DNA of 64,000 bases from assembly GCF_001625215.2 (NCBI RefSeq), contig NC_030384.2, forward strand, positions 45,790,390 through 45,854,389. Direction: 5' to 3'. The stretch's first letter is position 1; every line of letters starts with the position of its first letter. A program made the position numbers and the translations under genes. Source of the DNA: Daucus carota subsp. sativus. Taxonomy: Eukaryota; Streptophyta; Magnoliopsida; Apiales; Apiaceae. The notes under the pieces were generated by a model that was given only the letters and a program-made list of their open reading frames with translations, had not been told where the DNA came from and searched no databases. Of this stretch, positions 37,413-48,733 are shown in pieces.

Positions 37413-38689
37413 AATTATAAAAAGTTAATCGAACAACTATTTATCTAATAATAGTTTCATATGAAACAATTAATTCAATTTTTTCAATCAACCAGTTAAA
37501 AGAGCTAATTCATTCCATTGATCGCCAAACAGGTGATAATCATTCCACGGAGGCTGATGAGTGATGATGATAGTATTCGCATTCATGCAATTGAATTGCA
37601 ATGCTTCTTAGTTCTATGGCTCTCGGGGTTCATATTAAATCCTTCATAAAACAGATACAGGCCTACAGCCTGCAGATGATTATAACTAGGGAGTAGATTC
37701 ATTATTTTTTTTGTGTGAAGCCAGGCATGCTCAAGCAAATTCATTACTAGAGGCTGATTCTCTTTCCAGGGAAAACAAGTCTTTTGCCATTCTCTTGAAT
37801 AAGCAAAATGGAGCTCTTACCTAATCACCCAAAAGTTGATCAAAAGTTAAATCAGTTGATCACAGGTTCATGCAAGCTGGACCTAGGACTGAGAAGCTAT
37901 TATCCTAATTCCTACCATAATGTAGATTTAACAATTGGCCTAACTATTTCTTAGAATACAAGCATAGCCTTGCGCTATGTTTGTTTGGGGATCATAACAC
38001 AAATTATAAACCTATCATCAGTATAGGATTTTTGTTGAATAATATACACGTCAAGCAGCTCAAAATTACTGTGACATGGTCCCGTAAAGATGCCGAACCT
38101 TCAAGTTTGCCAAACTGGCGTGGTCCAAACCTATGTAATAGGCATATAGTTGTCCAAGTCTTGTCATCTCAACTAGGATCCTTTAAGTCGACTTTACTGG
38201 AAAAATCTGCAACATTCATACCTCTCTAATTTTCTAGAAGACTATAAACATTATACAAAAATATAATCCAAGGAGCTATTACTTGGAAAAAGAAAAGTTA
38301 GCTAGCTAGTCCTTCAATTTGGTCCCTCGAACACCAAAGCTTGTACTGCTAAACTGGCCACTTAGCCCGGACATATACTGCTAAGCTGCACCTAGCTCTT
38401 AAGTATAATACGTACATACATCATTTGATAATTCATGCTCTTTTATGTGAATGGGAAACAAATTAACATCCGAACTTTAAAATTTTTTTTTAGTCCCAAA
38501 CTGTATGTATAATCAGTCACATAAATATTTCATTTCGAATTAGTGTTTGATACAAAATTTGGTATAATTTTCAGATAGCGTGACACTTGATTTGATAATA
38601 TGAATTTTTTTTGTCGAAAATATTGATGTGAACACAGTTTAGCAGTTCAATCTGGGAGAAATAAAATATTACATATTAACATGGAGTAA

Positions 38690-38745
38690 TTTGTGTACCA
38701 GAATTTTATTTAGCAAAAAAAAAAAAAAATTGTGTACCAGAATTT
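38690..38745 (+). repeat. Micro-insertion: TATTTAGC(A)15 between 16-bp direct repeats
   Basis: TTGTGTACCAGAATTT occurs at 38691-38706 and 38730-38745. The 23 bp between them are TATTTAGC plus fifteen A. Confidence 0.7.
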
Positions 38746-39123
38746 ATGTGTTCTGTAAATCTGTAATGCACTAGATTAAAAAGGCACTGTACTTAAACTA
38801 AAGTTGATGACGTAATAAATAATACGTGATACCACAGTCCATACTGCATCCTACTGGTTCCTCGTCATCTCTGTCTTCTCCTCCAAGCTCAATATGTTTC
38901 CATCTCATCTCAGACAATGATTAGTTACACCAACAAAGGCGGAGAAACCCTCCCCTGTTCACAGTCTCATACTTAAATATGTTGTACTACGTAGTATCAT
39001 ACATGCAGGAGAAACATTAAATACAATAAGAAGAATGAAGAGAAGGGTAGATTTAGAGAAAGATCAGCTGTCATAGTCAGCTGTTTGGTTTAGTGTTTAG
39101 CGAGTCCTCATAGTAAATCATTA

Positions 39124-40904
39124 ATGAAGAAAGATAGTAGGGAAGCTGGAACCATGGATATCGGGGCGCCTACAAACGTAAGACATGTAACTCATGTCAC
39201 CTTTGATCGATTTAATGGCTTTCTTGGCCTGCCCCTTGAGTTTGAACCTCAAGTTCCCAGAAAGCCACCTAGTGCAAGGTCTGATATCCGTGTTTTTATC
39301 TCTTTTATATAATTTATCCCGTGTCTTTCGATCTGTTATGTTAAGCAGGACTTGTTGCCACAATTATGAAGAGATTCCTTTCATATGCAAGAATTTGAAG
39401 TAGACTATAATAAATTTAAAGCAAAATACTTTAATTGATGGAAATGGCCTTTGGATCAGGTGTGTTGCTGAGAGAGATTCGTGCTATTTGTTTCTTAAGA
39501 CAGTTTTTAGCTTATTTCTCGGGGCCTGATGTGGATACTTGATTAATTAAAATGGATGAACTTGAATCTGTGGTATCCTATTTGAGTCTTGTATTGTATA
39601 GCTCACATAAATGTGTTTTTTCATCATGTAGTTCAAGTGTGTTTGGAGTTTCAACAGAATCAATGCAGCTTTCATTCGATTCCAGAGGGAACAGTGTGCC
39701 CACGATACTTTTGATGATGCAAAGGCGTTTATATGAGCAGGGAGGTCTGCAGGTGGTGTTTTCGTCTTAACTAATTGTTTTACTCTCTTAATACTGTAAC
39801 ATCGGTATTAATCTGAAATAGATGTTGAGTTTTGACACTTCTGTGCAGGCAGAAGGGATTTTCAGAATAAATGGCGATAATGGACAACAAGAGTCTACAA
39901 GGGAACAACTAAACATGGGACTGGTGCCAAACAACATAGATGTGCACAGTTTAGCCTGTCTGATCAAGGTGGTGCTGTTTCAGTTTAAACATTCTAATTA
40001 AAAGGCAGTCTGGAGCCTTCAGTTTACCTTGGAAATTTGTGTTTTTGTTACTCTAGGCTTGGTTTCGGGAGCTTCCAAATGGAGTATTGGACACTCTAGC
40101 ACCAGAACAAGTCATGCAGGCTCAGTCGGAAGAGGATTTTTCTCAGCTGGTGAGGCACCTTCCACCAACAGAAGCTGCTTTACTGGATTGGGCAATTAAT
40201 CTGATGGCTGATGTTGTTGAGATGGAATTTTTTAACAAAATGAATGCTCGCAATGTAGCTTTGGTGTTTGCACCAAACATGACGCGGGTAAGCAAAAACT
40301 TGTCAAGTTCATAACACAATCGGCATAGTCCAGAGGAGTCATAACGTTGATATATATAATATTATTATCTTGTTGATTGCAGATGGCGGATCCCTTGACA
40401 GCGTTAATGCATGCAGTGAAAGTGATGAATTTTCTGAAGACACTTGTTGAGAAAACTATGAGGGACAGAGAAGACTTTGTAGTGGAAACGGGTCCTGCAT
40501 ACGACTCAGAGCCTTCAGATGAAATTGAGGACAATCCCATGTCTTTGCGGTCAATGATTGAGATAGAAAATGAGATGAGTGAGTTGGAGAAAGCATCGAT
40601 GAACAAAAAACCACTATACTATAGCTCTGCAGACCTTTCTTCGGTTGACTCAGAGCCTGAAATCAAAAATGATCATGCATCTATTATGCGCACTACTAGC
40701 AAAGGGAAATCTGAAGGGGGTCAAGAGAAGCTGAAGTTGAAGACGCCAATGCGCAGAGTTAGATATTGTGAATCATGCGTGAAGAAAGGGGATGGGAAAG
40801 GCACCGAGCCTTCAGAGATTCGCCGTACAGGAGGCAAGAGCAGGAGAGCATTCACTACTAGTCGCTCCAATTCAAGAACCGAGAGAAATGCGGCCTGGAG
40901 ATGA
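39124..40904 (+). CDS. CRIB-domain Rho-of-plants GTPase-activating protein (RopGAP)
   Basis: This protein stimulates GTP hydrolysis by ROP/RAC GTPases, switching off polarity and growth signalling at the plasma membrane. Exons 39124-39278, 39632-39752, 39849-39968, 40057-40287 and 40383-40904 give 382 aa, all in phase. The CRIB motif occupies about residues 12-45 (MDIGAPTNVRHVTHVTFDRF, then GLP). The RhoGAP domain follows, with the arginine finger in AEGIFRIN (Arg98) and the NLMADV...NARNVALVFAPN helix region. The C-terminal ~150 residues are acidic, then basic (ending SRTERNAAWR), with no known fold. The N-terminus before CRIB is only about 11 residues, shorter than in many RopGAPs, so a missed upstream coding exon is possible. 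The stop at 40902-40904 is clear. Confidence 0.92.
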
Positions 40905-41683
40905 ATGGTGAATCATGTTTGTTACATAATTGGAGTGTCAAGAGTGGATATCATCAAGTAACGGAGCGTTCGTGCAGTGATTTTTGGATATCAGAGTATC
41001 TATCATAATATATTATGTTTCTTTTCTTAAAGCGTGTTTAAGTATTTTCCCCTTCTATCTCAATTGTCGATCATACATTCTCTGTTATAAAGTGATACTA
41101 AATTCATTTAGATGCTCAATGCAGGCTACAAGGCAGCGCGTTTGAGCGTTAATACCTAATATCACGAGTTTGGCCTATATTGAAAACAATTGATCAAATT
41201 ATGAAATTTTAATATCGAATGTAACCATTTCAAGTTTTAGTCAACTTTATTGGTTTGTTCAGATTGCAATTCTCCAAAAACCAAAATGAAACACCAGCAG
41301 TGTTTTGGAGACCACACGTAGCCTATGTTTCAGGTGGACCGTGATTGCAATCTTGCCCGAAAGAAACATGCATCTCCACAAACAAAGGGGTCTCTGAACT
41401 GGTCATTCGGATTTGGTGTCTTTCTGTATTCAATCAAGTATAGAAACTTTATTGTCCAATTGTATGTTAAAGCAAGTTTTGTGGTTTGCCGACAAGTGTG
41501 AGGTGCTGCATTCTTCTCAGAGAATTCAAACTCCGCGTTCATAATCTGTAACTAAACCACACTTTACGTTACATGTAATCCCTTCAAGCCTATGCACATT
41601 GGAAAAACGAAGAGTTTCAGAATCATAAACATTCTAGCCTATCTAACCAATAAGTCCGCTTAACAACATCATTATTATAAAAA

Positions 41684-42024
41684 ATGATGGACGCCAGTGA
41701 TTCATTTCCGGCTGCTGATGCAGAAAAAGAGTTGAATCCGGGCACCAACACGGAAGTAGAGGTTGATTCTGTTTCATCTGAAATCGCAGAGAAGAAAGCG
41801 GTAGGCAGTTTTTGTTGTCACGTCGATTATATAGGCAATTCGATGTGAAAAAATATGTCGTAATATTAATGTGAATGCAGGAAGGCAGTGCAGGGAAGAA
41901 GGAGAAAGGAAAGAATGATCCAATGCAAACATTTAAAACAACCATGATTGTCTCAGGAGTGGTCATTGTGGTGCTTGCTGTAGCTTTGGCCGTATCCAAG
42001 AAAATGAAAGAGAATAAAGCTTGA
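41684..42024 (+). CDS. Small single-pass tail-anchored protein, copy 1 (86 aa)
   Basis: Two exons (41684-41800, 41881-42024) encode 86 aa. The N-terminal half is acidic and Ser-rich (SFPAADAEKELNPG). A basic stretch (GKKEKGKND) follows, then one hydrophobic helix of about 20 residues (MIVSGVVIVVLAVALAV) and a short basic tail ending KENKA. This topology suggests a C-tail-anchored membrane protein. I do not recognise the family. A clear paralogue lies at 52430-52774 with the same intron position and nearly the same C-terminal half. The start has two adjacent in-frame ATGs; the first is chosen. Confidence 0.75.
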
Positions 42025-42696
42025 TGAGTTAGATGAGAAATCACCTGGAGACAAATCAACACGCCTAGATGCTAGATTCAGCTCAATTTTGTATTTCTTT
42101 CATAAATTTCAGTTGCCCACAGTCTGTGCGTGGCTTTTAATTTAAAGAAACATTGATCTTTCTCTAATTTTGTAGTAAATGTTTATATGTTATTATTTTT
42201 TATTTTTATTTTTGTTAGCAGTTTCTTGAGAATGTAGGCTGTTGCCTGGGGCTGGCAGCCATGCCCATGAGGCATCTCCGGCCTCCAGGATCGATTTAGG
42301 TATTCTTAGCAGATCTCCCACTTATTTTTATGTACTTTTTTCCACGGATTTCTTCTATAATCTATATTAACTTTTTGTATCTGAATAAAAATCTAAATAT
42401 AATATTTTGTTTAGGAGATAAAAAATATAAATAAATTATAGAATTATATTTTATAAAAATATGGGGATAATAAAAAAGTCAACAATATTGAATCTTTTAG
42501 CTCAATGGGAGAACACTGGTCCTCTGATCATTTTTATTTTTATCTATCAAACACCTATTTCTCAACCTATAAAAGAACAAGTAATCCTTGCCTAACAAAA
42601 TATATGTATGTTAACAAGAAAGCATTTTTTTCATTTTAAATCTGTGATACAAATTTAACTTGTTTTAGATCAATGGAACAAATTTAACTTGAAATC

Positions 42697-42746
42697 AACA
42701 CATATCCATATAATTCCATCCAAAAAAAAAACACATATCCATATAA
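42697..42746 (+). repeat. Micro-insertion: TTCCATCC(A)8 between 17-bp direct repeats
   Basis: AACACATATCCATATAA occurs at 42697-42713 and 42730-42746. Between them are only TTCCATCC and eight A. Confidence 0.7.
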
Positions 42747-42850
42747 ATTTAATCCGACAAAACAATTTCATCTGAGAAAATTAATCGATCAGGAATAGGG
42801 TTACATAATTATACTTTAATATCTAATTGACCTTAAATAAATTGTCAAAA

Positions 42851-42851
<1 letters not shown>

Positions 42852-42927
<76 letters not shown>
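42852..42927. repeat. (ATT)n microsatellite, about 25 units
   Basis: This is an uninterrupted trinucleotide run of about 74 bp, roughly 100 bp upstream of the probable PPTase transcript start. It is likely length-polymorphic. Confidence 0.95.
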
Positions 42928-43032
42928 TCTTCTGCTAAATAATCTGATTACTTAAAGGCGAGCAAACGGCCGTTACGGCCCTATGCCCCTATTGGCTACT
43001 TGAATCAAGACACGCGCACTCCGATTACTCCC

Positions 43033-43640
43033 GTAAGCTCTCTTCCTTTGCTACATCATCTCTACTAAATTGATCTTCAATTGAATTATCTTCATCGTTT
43101 AATTGAATTTATGCAATTCATTATATACTTACATACATACATATGGTTTCTTTATGACTATGTGGTGTTGACTATTAATTTTGTCTAGGGCGACTTCCCC
43201 AAATTTGTACACTACAATCTCTTAAGCAAATAATAGGTGATTCTGAACAACAGAATGTGATTGTTAAAGTATACGAAACACGAATCGAGTGGTATACTTG
43301 TTGTTACATGATTACTCGAGTATTGTGACTTGCACTAGGTTTTGATTACTCAAGTCATGTTACTTTACTGTAATTCAACTTCTTGTATCGTGATTTCACA
43401 TTACCAGCTTGTTTCGCGTATAATTTAGTGCTGAATTTTGTAGTATATGATTTGCGGAATTCTCATACATCTGCTTTGAGTTTTTATTTTTACACGGTTG
43501 TTACTCTGTAAATTTATGCATAAAGACAATCGATTATAACATTTCAGTAGAATCAGATAAGTGATTAGGAGGTAGTAGAATTTAAAATTACTAGTGTTGA
43601 TTATGACAGAACATAGCATTCTGGAAGGACTATTGAGCAG
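43033..43640 (+). other. Probable 5'UTR intron of the PPTase gene
   Basis: The donor GATTACTCCC|GTAAGCTC and the acceptor ATTGAGCAG| lie 12 bp before the ATG at 43653. The intron is about 608 bp. The exon wording before the donor resembles the leader of the hnRNP-Q-like gene (GATTACTCC). Confidence 0.4.
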
Positions 43641-43652
43641 CCTTTAGGATTT

Positions 43653-46600
43653 ATGTTTTCACGCTTGCGTGGAGTAAGATTCACGATGAGGATGCAATGC
43701 CTGGATACAAAATTCTTTACTTCAACTTCTCTGGTGCCAATGCAACTTCCTTCCCGAATGTATGATTTGGTGTTGCAATTAAGTTAACATGTATTTCTAT
43801 ATTTTATGTGATCTTTATCTGGGGGTTAGTTATCGGTACATTCAGGACCTCTTGCTACTTTTCTTGCATCATTATGTAATATACTTTCTGAAATGCAGGG
43901 AAACTCATCTTTGGTATGTTAAACCTAATGAAGTAAAGAGTGAACAACTCTTAAACAAATACTTGGAATTTCTGCCAAAGTCTGAAAAAGAACATGTTTT
44001 TAGCATGCGTGGTGATGAATTGCGAAAAGGAGCTCTGCTTGCTCGTGCTCTTGTTCGAACTACCATTGCGAGATGTATGACTAACTGATTTTTATCTTGA
44101 TCTTCCTTTAATTTCATACTCAAGTTACACATTTAGATTTATCAGTCTTGCAAAAAGTAAACTTAGTCTTATCTAGATAATTGAAAGATGATTATGATAA
44201 TCTGAAGATGTCTACACAAATTTTCAAATTATGCTGGAAGCATATACTATTACTTCTTGTAACATCTTCTGATGATGACAAGATATTAAAGATTAATAAT
44301 TTTGGAAACACCGGAACATAGGTCATTGGGTTCATATTTTCTTTTACAATTCCTGGCTGTTGATAACTTGCACAAAATGTTCAGTCAACTCATTTGATTA
44401 CCGAATTAATATTTTCTCTTCCTAGATCAGATAAATCAAGTTAGTCCAAGGTCTTTGAAGTTTAGGAAGAACATCCATGGGAAGCCTGAGGTTTGGGTGC
44501 CATATGTTGTCTGTACCGTAACTCTTTTCATTTACACGTTTACTAATCAATAATCATACACTAAAAACTTCAGCCTTTAACATATTTATAGGTAGACTGG
44601 CAACAGATAGAGGATTGGCATCCTCAACAATTGCATTTCAATATTTCACATACCGAATCTCTAGTAGCATGTGGAGTGACGACGCATAATCCAGTTAGTG
44701 ACTATCAATTTGTTACTCTGCGTAAAATACATATCTTTGAAGCTTATCTTGTAAACAGGTTGACATAAAATTTCCTCTTCCATTTTTGTTAAAGTAATGT
44801 ATTTACGCGTTTTCATTAACTTCTGGATATTAGATTGGCATAGACATAGAAGAAAAGGAACGGAAGATTAAACACAGCATCTCATCATTTGCTAAAAGAT
44901 ACTTTTCCCAGCAAGAGGTGCAACTATTAAGTTCTATTTCAGACCCCGAAATTCAGCGCCAGGAGTTCATAAAATTATGGACGCTCAAGGTTAGCCCTGT
45001 TATTAGTTCCACTATTGTATGTGTCTTATTCCTTTGTAAAGCAAAGGCTTACAGTTTTGGATTTTTGTATTAAGTTGAGCTTTACTGCCTCTTTGTGTCT
45101 TAATGTCTTAATTCTTTCTTAATAATTTATTTATGTCTTTAGTTCGAATAGTTAAAAATGTAAAAGTATGTGGAACAATCTCACAACATAATAGAGATAG
45201 TTTACTAGACATAAGTCTACAAAGTTCAAAAACTTAATTTTTACGATCGATTAGCTGGATTCCATATTTCCATGGCTCCAAATTTTCTCTATTTTGGGTC
45301 TTCGTCTTCAAGAGTTTAAGTTTTAAGAAAAAGCTCAATTGGTTTGCGTCTGGGGTGGATGGTTATTCATCCAGCGCCTCGCATGAAAAAGCAGTTCTTC
45401 CCCTACTCCGTCCCATTTTATTTGAACCACTTTCCTTTTTTGGATGTCCCAAAAAGAATGAACCTTCCGTTTGTATCATCTTTTTAAGATTATTACAACC
45501 ACACATTCATAAACTACACTCGTTTAATATCCACTAACTCTTTTCATTTGGTTAAAAATAAGTCAAACATTTATTCCTTAAAATCCGTGCTAGTCAAACA
45601 AGCTCAAACAAAATGGGACGGAGGGAGTAGTACATACCAGTGTACCCTTCGATGAAACGTGCGGCTCGCATCTCAAGCGAGGCTACATGTGAGACGCAAA
45701 TGGAGAGAGGACTGTATATTCGCATATAACTGCTACTCCTTTTTTGTTTGAAATTCTTCCTACTTTTTTGCCGCTTTGCTACTCGCATACAACCTTTACT
45801 CTTTTTATTGAAATTGTCCCTACTTGTGAACTGCCTTTTGCAGCACATAGCATACGATAAGCCTCCTGACTTGGCTTTAGATTCTGGGGAAAATATTTAT
45901 GAAATTCACATTCCCCCCTTATTTTTAAAGTACTCAAATCTATCTGGAAGTACACCTCAGAATTGTGAATATAGTACTCCTTTATCCAAGGGCTATCAAA
46001 GTCAAAGTTCTATGTGTTTTGATTGCAGTTTTTAAGCAAAAGTAGGTGATATTTTTAAAAAAGTGTGATTCAGAATGTAGATATAGTTGGTTGTTATACT
46101 TTTGCTTAGCAAAATGTTATGATGGTTTTAAAATATTCTTATGTGTCTCGTAAATTTACATTTATAATTCTTTCTATAGGGAACTATGCAAAATGCTGAT
46201 ATTTTCTATTTGGCTGTATACATTACTTTGAAATATCTTGTGCATTTATTTTTTGATGAAGATACATCACTGTTATACACACCATGTAAGCAGACACCCA
46301 CACACATACTTATGTCTATTTAGTTTCTCTATCAGTAGTGCTAGTTGGTTATGTATGATTTGTGAAGTAGATACATCAATTACAATATTTCCTTGCATCA
46401 ATTACAATATTTCCTTTAGACTTCACTGACCTGGAAATCTATATTCAGGAGGCTTATGTTAAAGCATTAGGTAGGGGATTTTCTGGATCACCATTCAAAA
46501 CGTTTACCATCCGGTCTGCAGCTGCTAGCAAAGAAAGCATTCATCTTTCTGAAAGTTCCAGTTTTGAGGTATTTGATCACCTCTGGGCTCTGTTTAGGAA

Positions 46601-48185
46601 TCAATTTCTCCATGTTGCTATGCTGTCATTAAATTATGTTGCTTACTTATTGCCATAAGTTTTGAGTTAAAAACATAGGCCTGGTGAATTATCGTCGTAT
46701 CAAAATATTCTAGTACTCAGATTAAGTGATAGAATAGATGCAGTTTTTTTAATGTAACATCGTGCCTCTTAAGAGTTAAGGTAGGCGAGTAAAGGTTGTG
46801 ATTACACTTTTTCCTTACATAATAAGCCAAAAGAAAAAAAAGATACCACAAATGATACTTATTTCTGTAAAATAGTAAGAAACTAAATCTAATAAAGAGG
46901 TTTTCCCCTCATGTAAAGAATAGAAGAAAGCTGATTAACATGTTTTAATTAAAATTGTAACAAAAATACAGTATCAGTACTAATATTATAATAAACATTA
47001 AATAGAAATATTAAAGTAATTTAATATAAAATTAGCATAAGAAGGTTTTATTGGCTGTGGACGTTGTTAACTATTTAGGATCTTAACCTCATATACTATT
47101 ATAAAATATAATCTTATGTATTTCCTAGCAACCAAAAATATTGCCAGATTCAAGGAACATATTTAAAGTCTAATAAGAAATTTGTCAACAAGTATTACAA
47201 ATGAATTAAAATCCAATATATAAATACTAAATGCAATCTAAACTTTGATTATGGTAAGCAATTCAAAATGCCAATTAAAGATTTAGTAAAAAAAAGCCAA
47301 TTAAAAATTTAGTGAAAGCGTAGGAATTTCGTCTTATCTAAGTGAATATATGGGGAGTTGTGAGTGTTTTACTCATTCTCCACAAATATAGGTTTATTCC
47401 TTTATTTCCCCCCCTTTCCCACCCACCATTGTCCTTCTTCGATAGTACATTCTTTCTTAAGTATTTGAGACTTTGAGTATTGTACAAATTATTTTTGTGC
47501 TTTAAGAAAGTCCAAAATGTTCTGTTATTCTTTCAATGTTCGTGCTTGGTGCCATTTTTAAGTGGTTACTTGTTAGTTATTACGATCAGGTCATAAGATT
47601 GAACCTTGGAACAAACTTTTGTGAAAAATTAAAGAAGATTGCACTTGCGTACATGAAGATGTTTTCAAAAACCTGCTGTGGTGGCAGTCTTATGTATCAG
47701 GCACTGATTTTTTTTTTTTTTTTTTGAGAATAGGCACTGACTTTTGTTAAGCTTGTCGAAGATGTTCAGTTATATTATGCATACAATTTCACATAATATT
47801 CATTAATTGTTAAACGTACTAAAAGGCTTCAAATATGCTGTCAGAATTCTGACATAGTGGTCGAGTCTTTAGAGGATTCTACCAACCACACAGGCGATTG
47901 GCAATTTGCACTCTTGGAATTGGCTGGGTCTCATTATGCTGCTATTTGCTCAAGAAAGGACTGTGCCAATATAGGTAGGTAAATTGTAATATGTTCTTTT
48001 TTTTTTTTATGAATATTGTGGCAATGTAGAAAGTAGAAACACATATTTAATAAAGAAAACTGTGTCATTGAACTTTAGACAAAAGCCATCCTATGAAAAT
48101 TGGAGTGTGGAGGACAATTCCACTTGTTGAAGATGAATATGTTTCCGGGACTAATTCTGTCATCGCCGTTGGGGGGCTAATGTAA
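43653..48185 (+). CDS. 4'-phosphopantetheinyl transferase (holo-ACP synthase, Sfp type), probably mitochondrial
   Basis: This enzyme transfers 4'-phosphopantetheine from CoA to a conserved Ser of acyl carrier protein, activating it for fatty-acid synthesis. Eight exons (43653-43759, 43899-44074, 44426-44490, 44592-44693, 44834-44989, 46449-46568, 47845-47974, 48079-48185) give 320 aa, all in phase. Motifs are intact: FNISHT at 132-137, GIDIEE at 152-157 (Mg2+ ligands) and W199-T-L-K-E-A-Y-V-K with GRG at 210-212. The first 35 residues (MFSRLRGVRFTMRMQC...) are Arg/Ser/Thr-rich with one acidic residue, which fits a mitochondrial presequence. The Arabidopsis mitochondrial PPTase is, as I recall, At3g11470. 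Intron 5 holds a Stowaway MITE, and intron 6 holds two micro-insertions. A downstream Met (residue 12) is an alternative start. Confidence 0.93.
45404..45627. mobile_element. Stowaway MITE in intron 5 of the PPTase gene
   Basis: The left end CTACTCCGTCCCATTTTATT mirrors the right end AAAATGGGACGGAGGGAG. TA flanks the right end. It is about 224 bp and intronic, so the coding frame is unaffected. Confidence 0.85.
47270..47313 (+). repeat. Micro-insertion: (A)8 between 18-bp direct repeats
   Basis: GCCAATTAAAGATTTAGT (47270-47287) recurs with one mismatch at 47296-47313. The spacer is eight A. It lies in PPTase intron 6. Confidence 0.5.
47699..47740 (-). repeat. Micro-insertion: ATTCTC(A)18 (minus strand) between 9-bp direct repeats
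   Basis: AGGCACTGA occurs at 47699-47707 and 47732-47740. Between them are a run of about 18 T and GAGAAT. It lies in PPTase intron 6. Confidence 0.6.
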
Positions 48186-48580
48186 GTAGCAATTTTGTGC
48201 TAGTTAACCAACCGATTATTATTGTTGCTGGCATGATGTAATCAGGATTTCAGATTGGTATTGCAAGTATTTAACTAATGGTATTGAATGCATCTCAAAT
48301 CGAGATAAATTGGTCCTCTTGATCTTGTATATAGGGATTACAACTTCAACTGTGTAGACTAGAGAGGTTAATGAGGTACGACATTTGATCTAACTGATCT
48401 GGACTGTATTGCAATTGTAATGCTTACAATTATTTATATGAAAAGCAAAGATTGCTGTTGTACACTCTTTTACATAGAACCTTGCATAGTGAAAGTATGT
48501 TGCTACTCATATATATCAGTGTAATTTTTACACCTAGATAGAAATGTAGTAATATTTTTAAGAGTTTGATATAATGTCAA

Positions 48581-48635
48581 AAATCACCTGTTCGTTCTTT
48601 ACCAAAAAAAAATAAAAAAAATCACCTGTTCGTTC
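48581..48635 (+). repeat. Micro-insertion: TTTACC(A)n between 17-bp direct repeats
   Basis: AAATCACCTGTTCGTTC occurs at 48581-48597 and 48619-48635. The spacer is TTTACC, nine A, T and more A. It lies between the convergent PPTase and PPR genes. Confidence 0.7.
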
Positions 48636-48733
48636 ATTGCTCAACTTGAATTCTAAAAAAAAAAACCAAAAAAAATAAAATTATAGTGGTTGTTTCACTT
48701 GTAGAAAGTTACTGTAATATTTTTGACAATTTA

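Larger units (their letters stand above)
36798..39123. other. Intergenic with MITE remnant and two micro-insertions
   Basis: It holds the SmG 3'UTR, a decayed Stowaway element (37066-37218), two poly(A)-stub insertions (37359-37412, 38691-38745) and the RopGAP promoter. No gene was recognised. Confidence 0.5.
42025..43032. other. Intergenic; microsatellite and micro-insertions
   Basis: It contains the 3'UTR of the small gene, a 13-bp duplication CAAATTTAACTTG (42650-42662 and 42679-42691), a poly(A) stub (42697-42746) and the ATT microsatellite. The promoter of the PPTase gene should start after 42930. Confidence 0.5.

Noticed and set aside
41643-42062. 139-codon minus-strand frame over tail-anchored gene 1
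   Set aside because: It is the shadow of the plus-strand exons, runs across the intron, and has no domain. The plus strand has a paralogue with the same intron.
42650-42691. 13-bp direct repeat around TTTTAGATCAATGGAA considered as another poly(A) micro-insertion
   Set aside because: The spacer has no A-run. It fits a patch-repair duplication better, so it was left out of the micro-retroposon set.
42852-42927. Regular short repeat considered as an array of spaced repeats
   Set aside because: It is a plain ATT microsatellite with no spacers.
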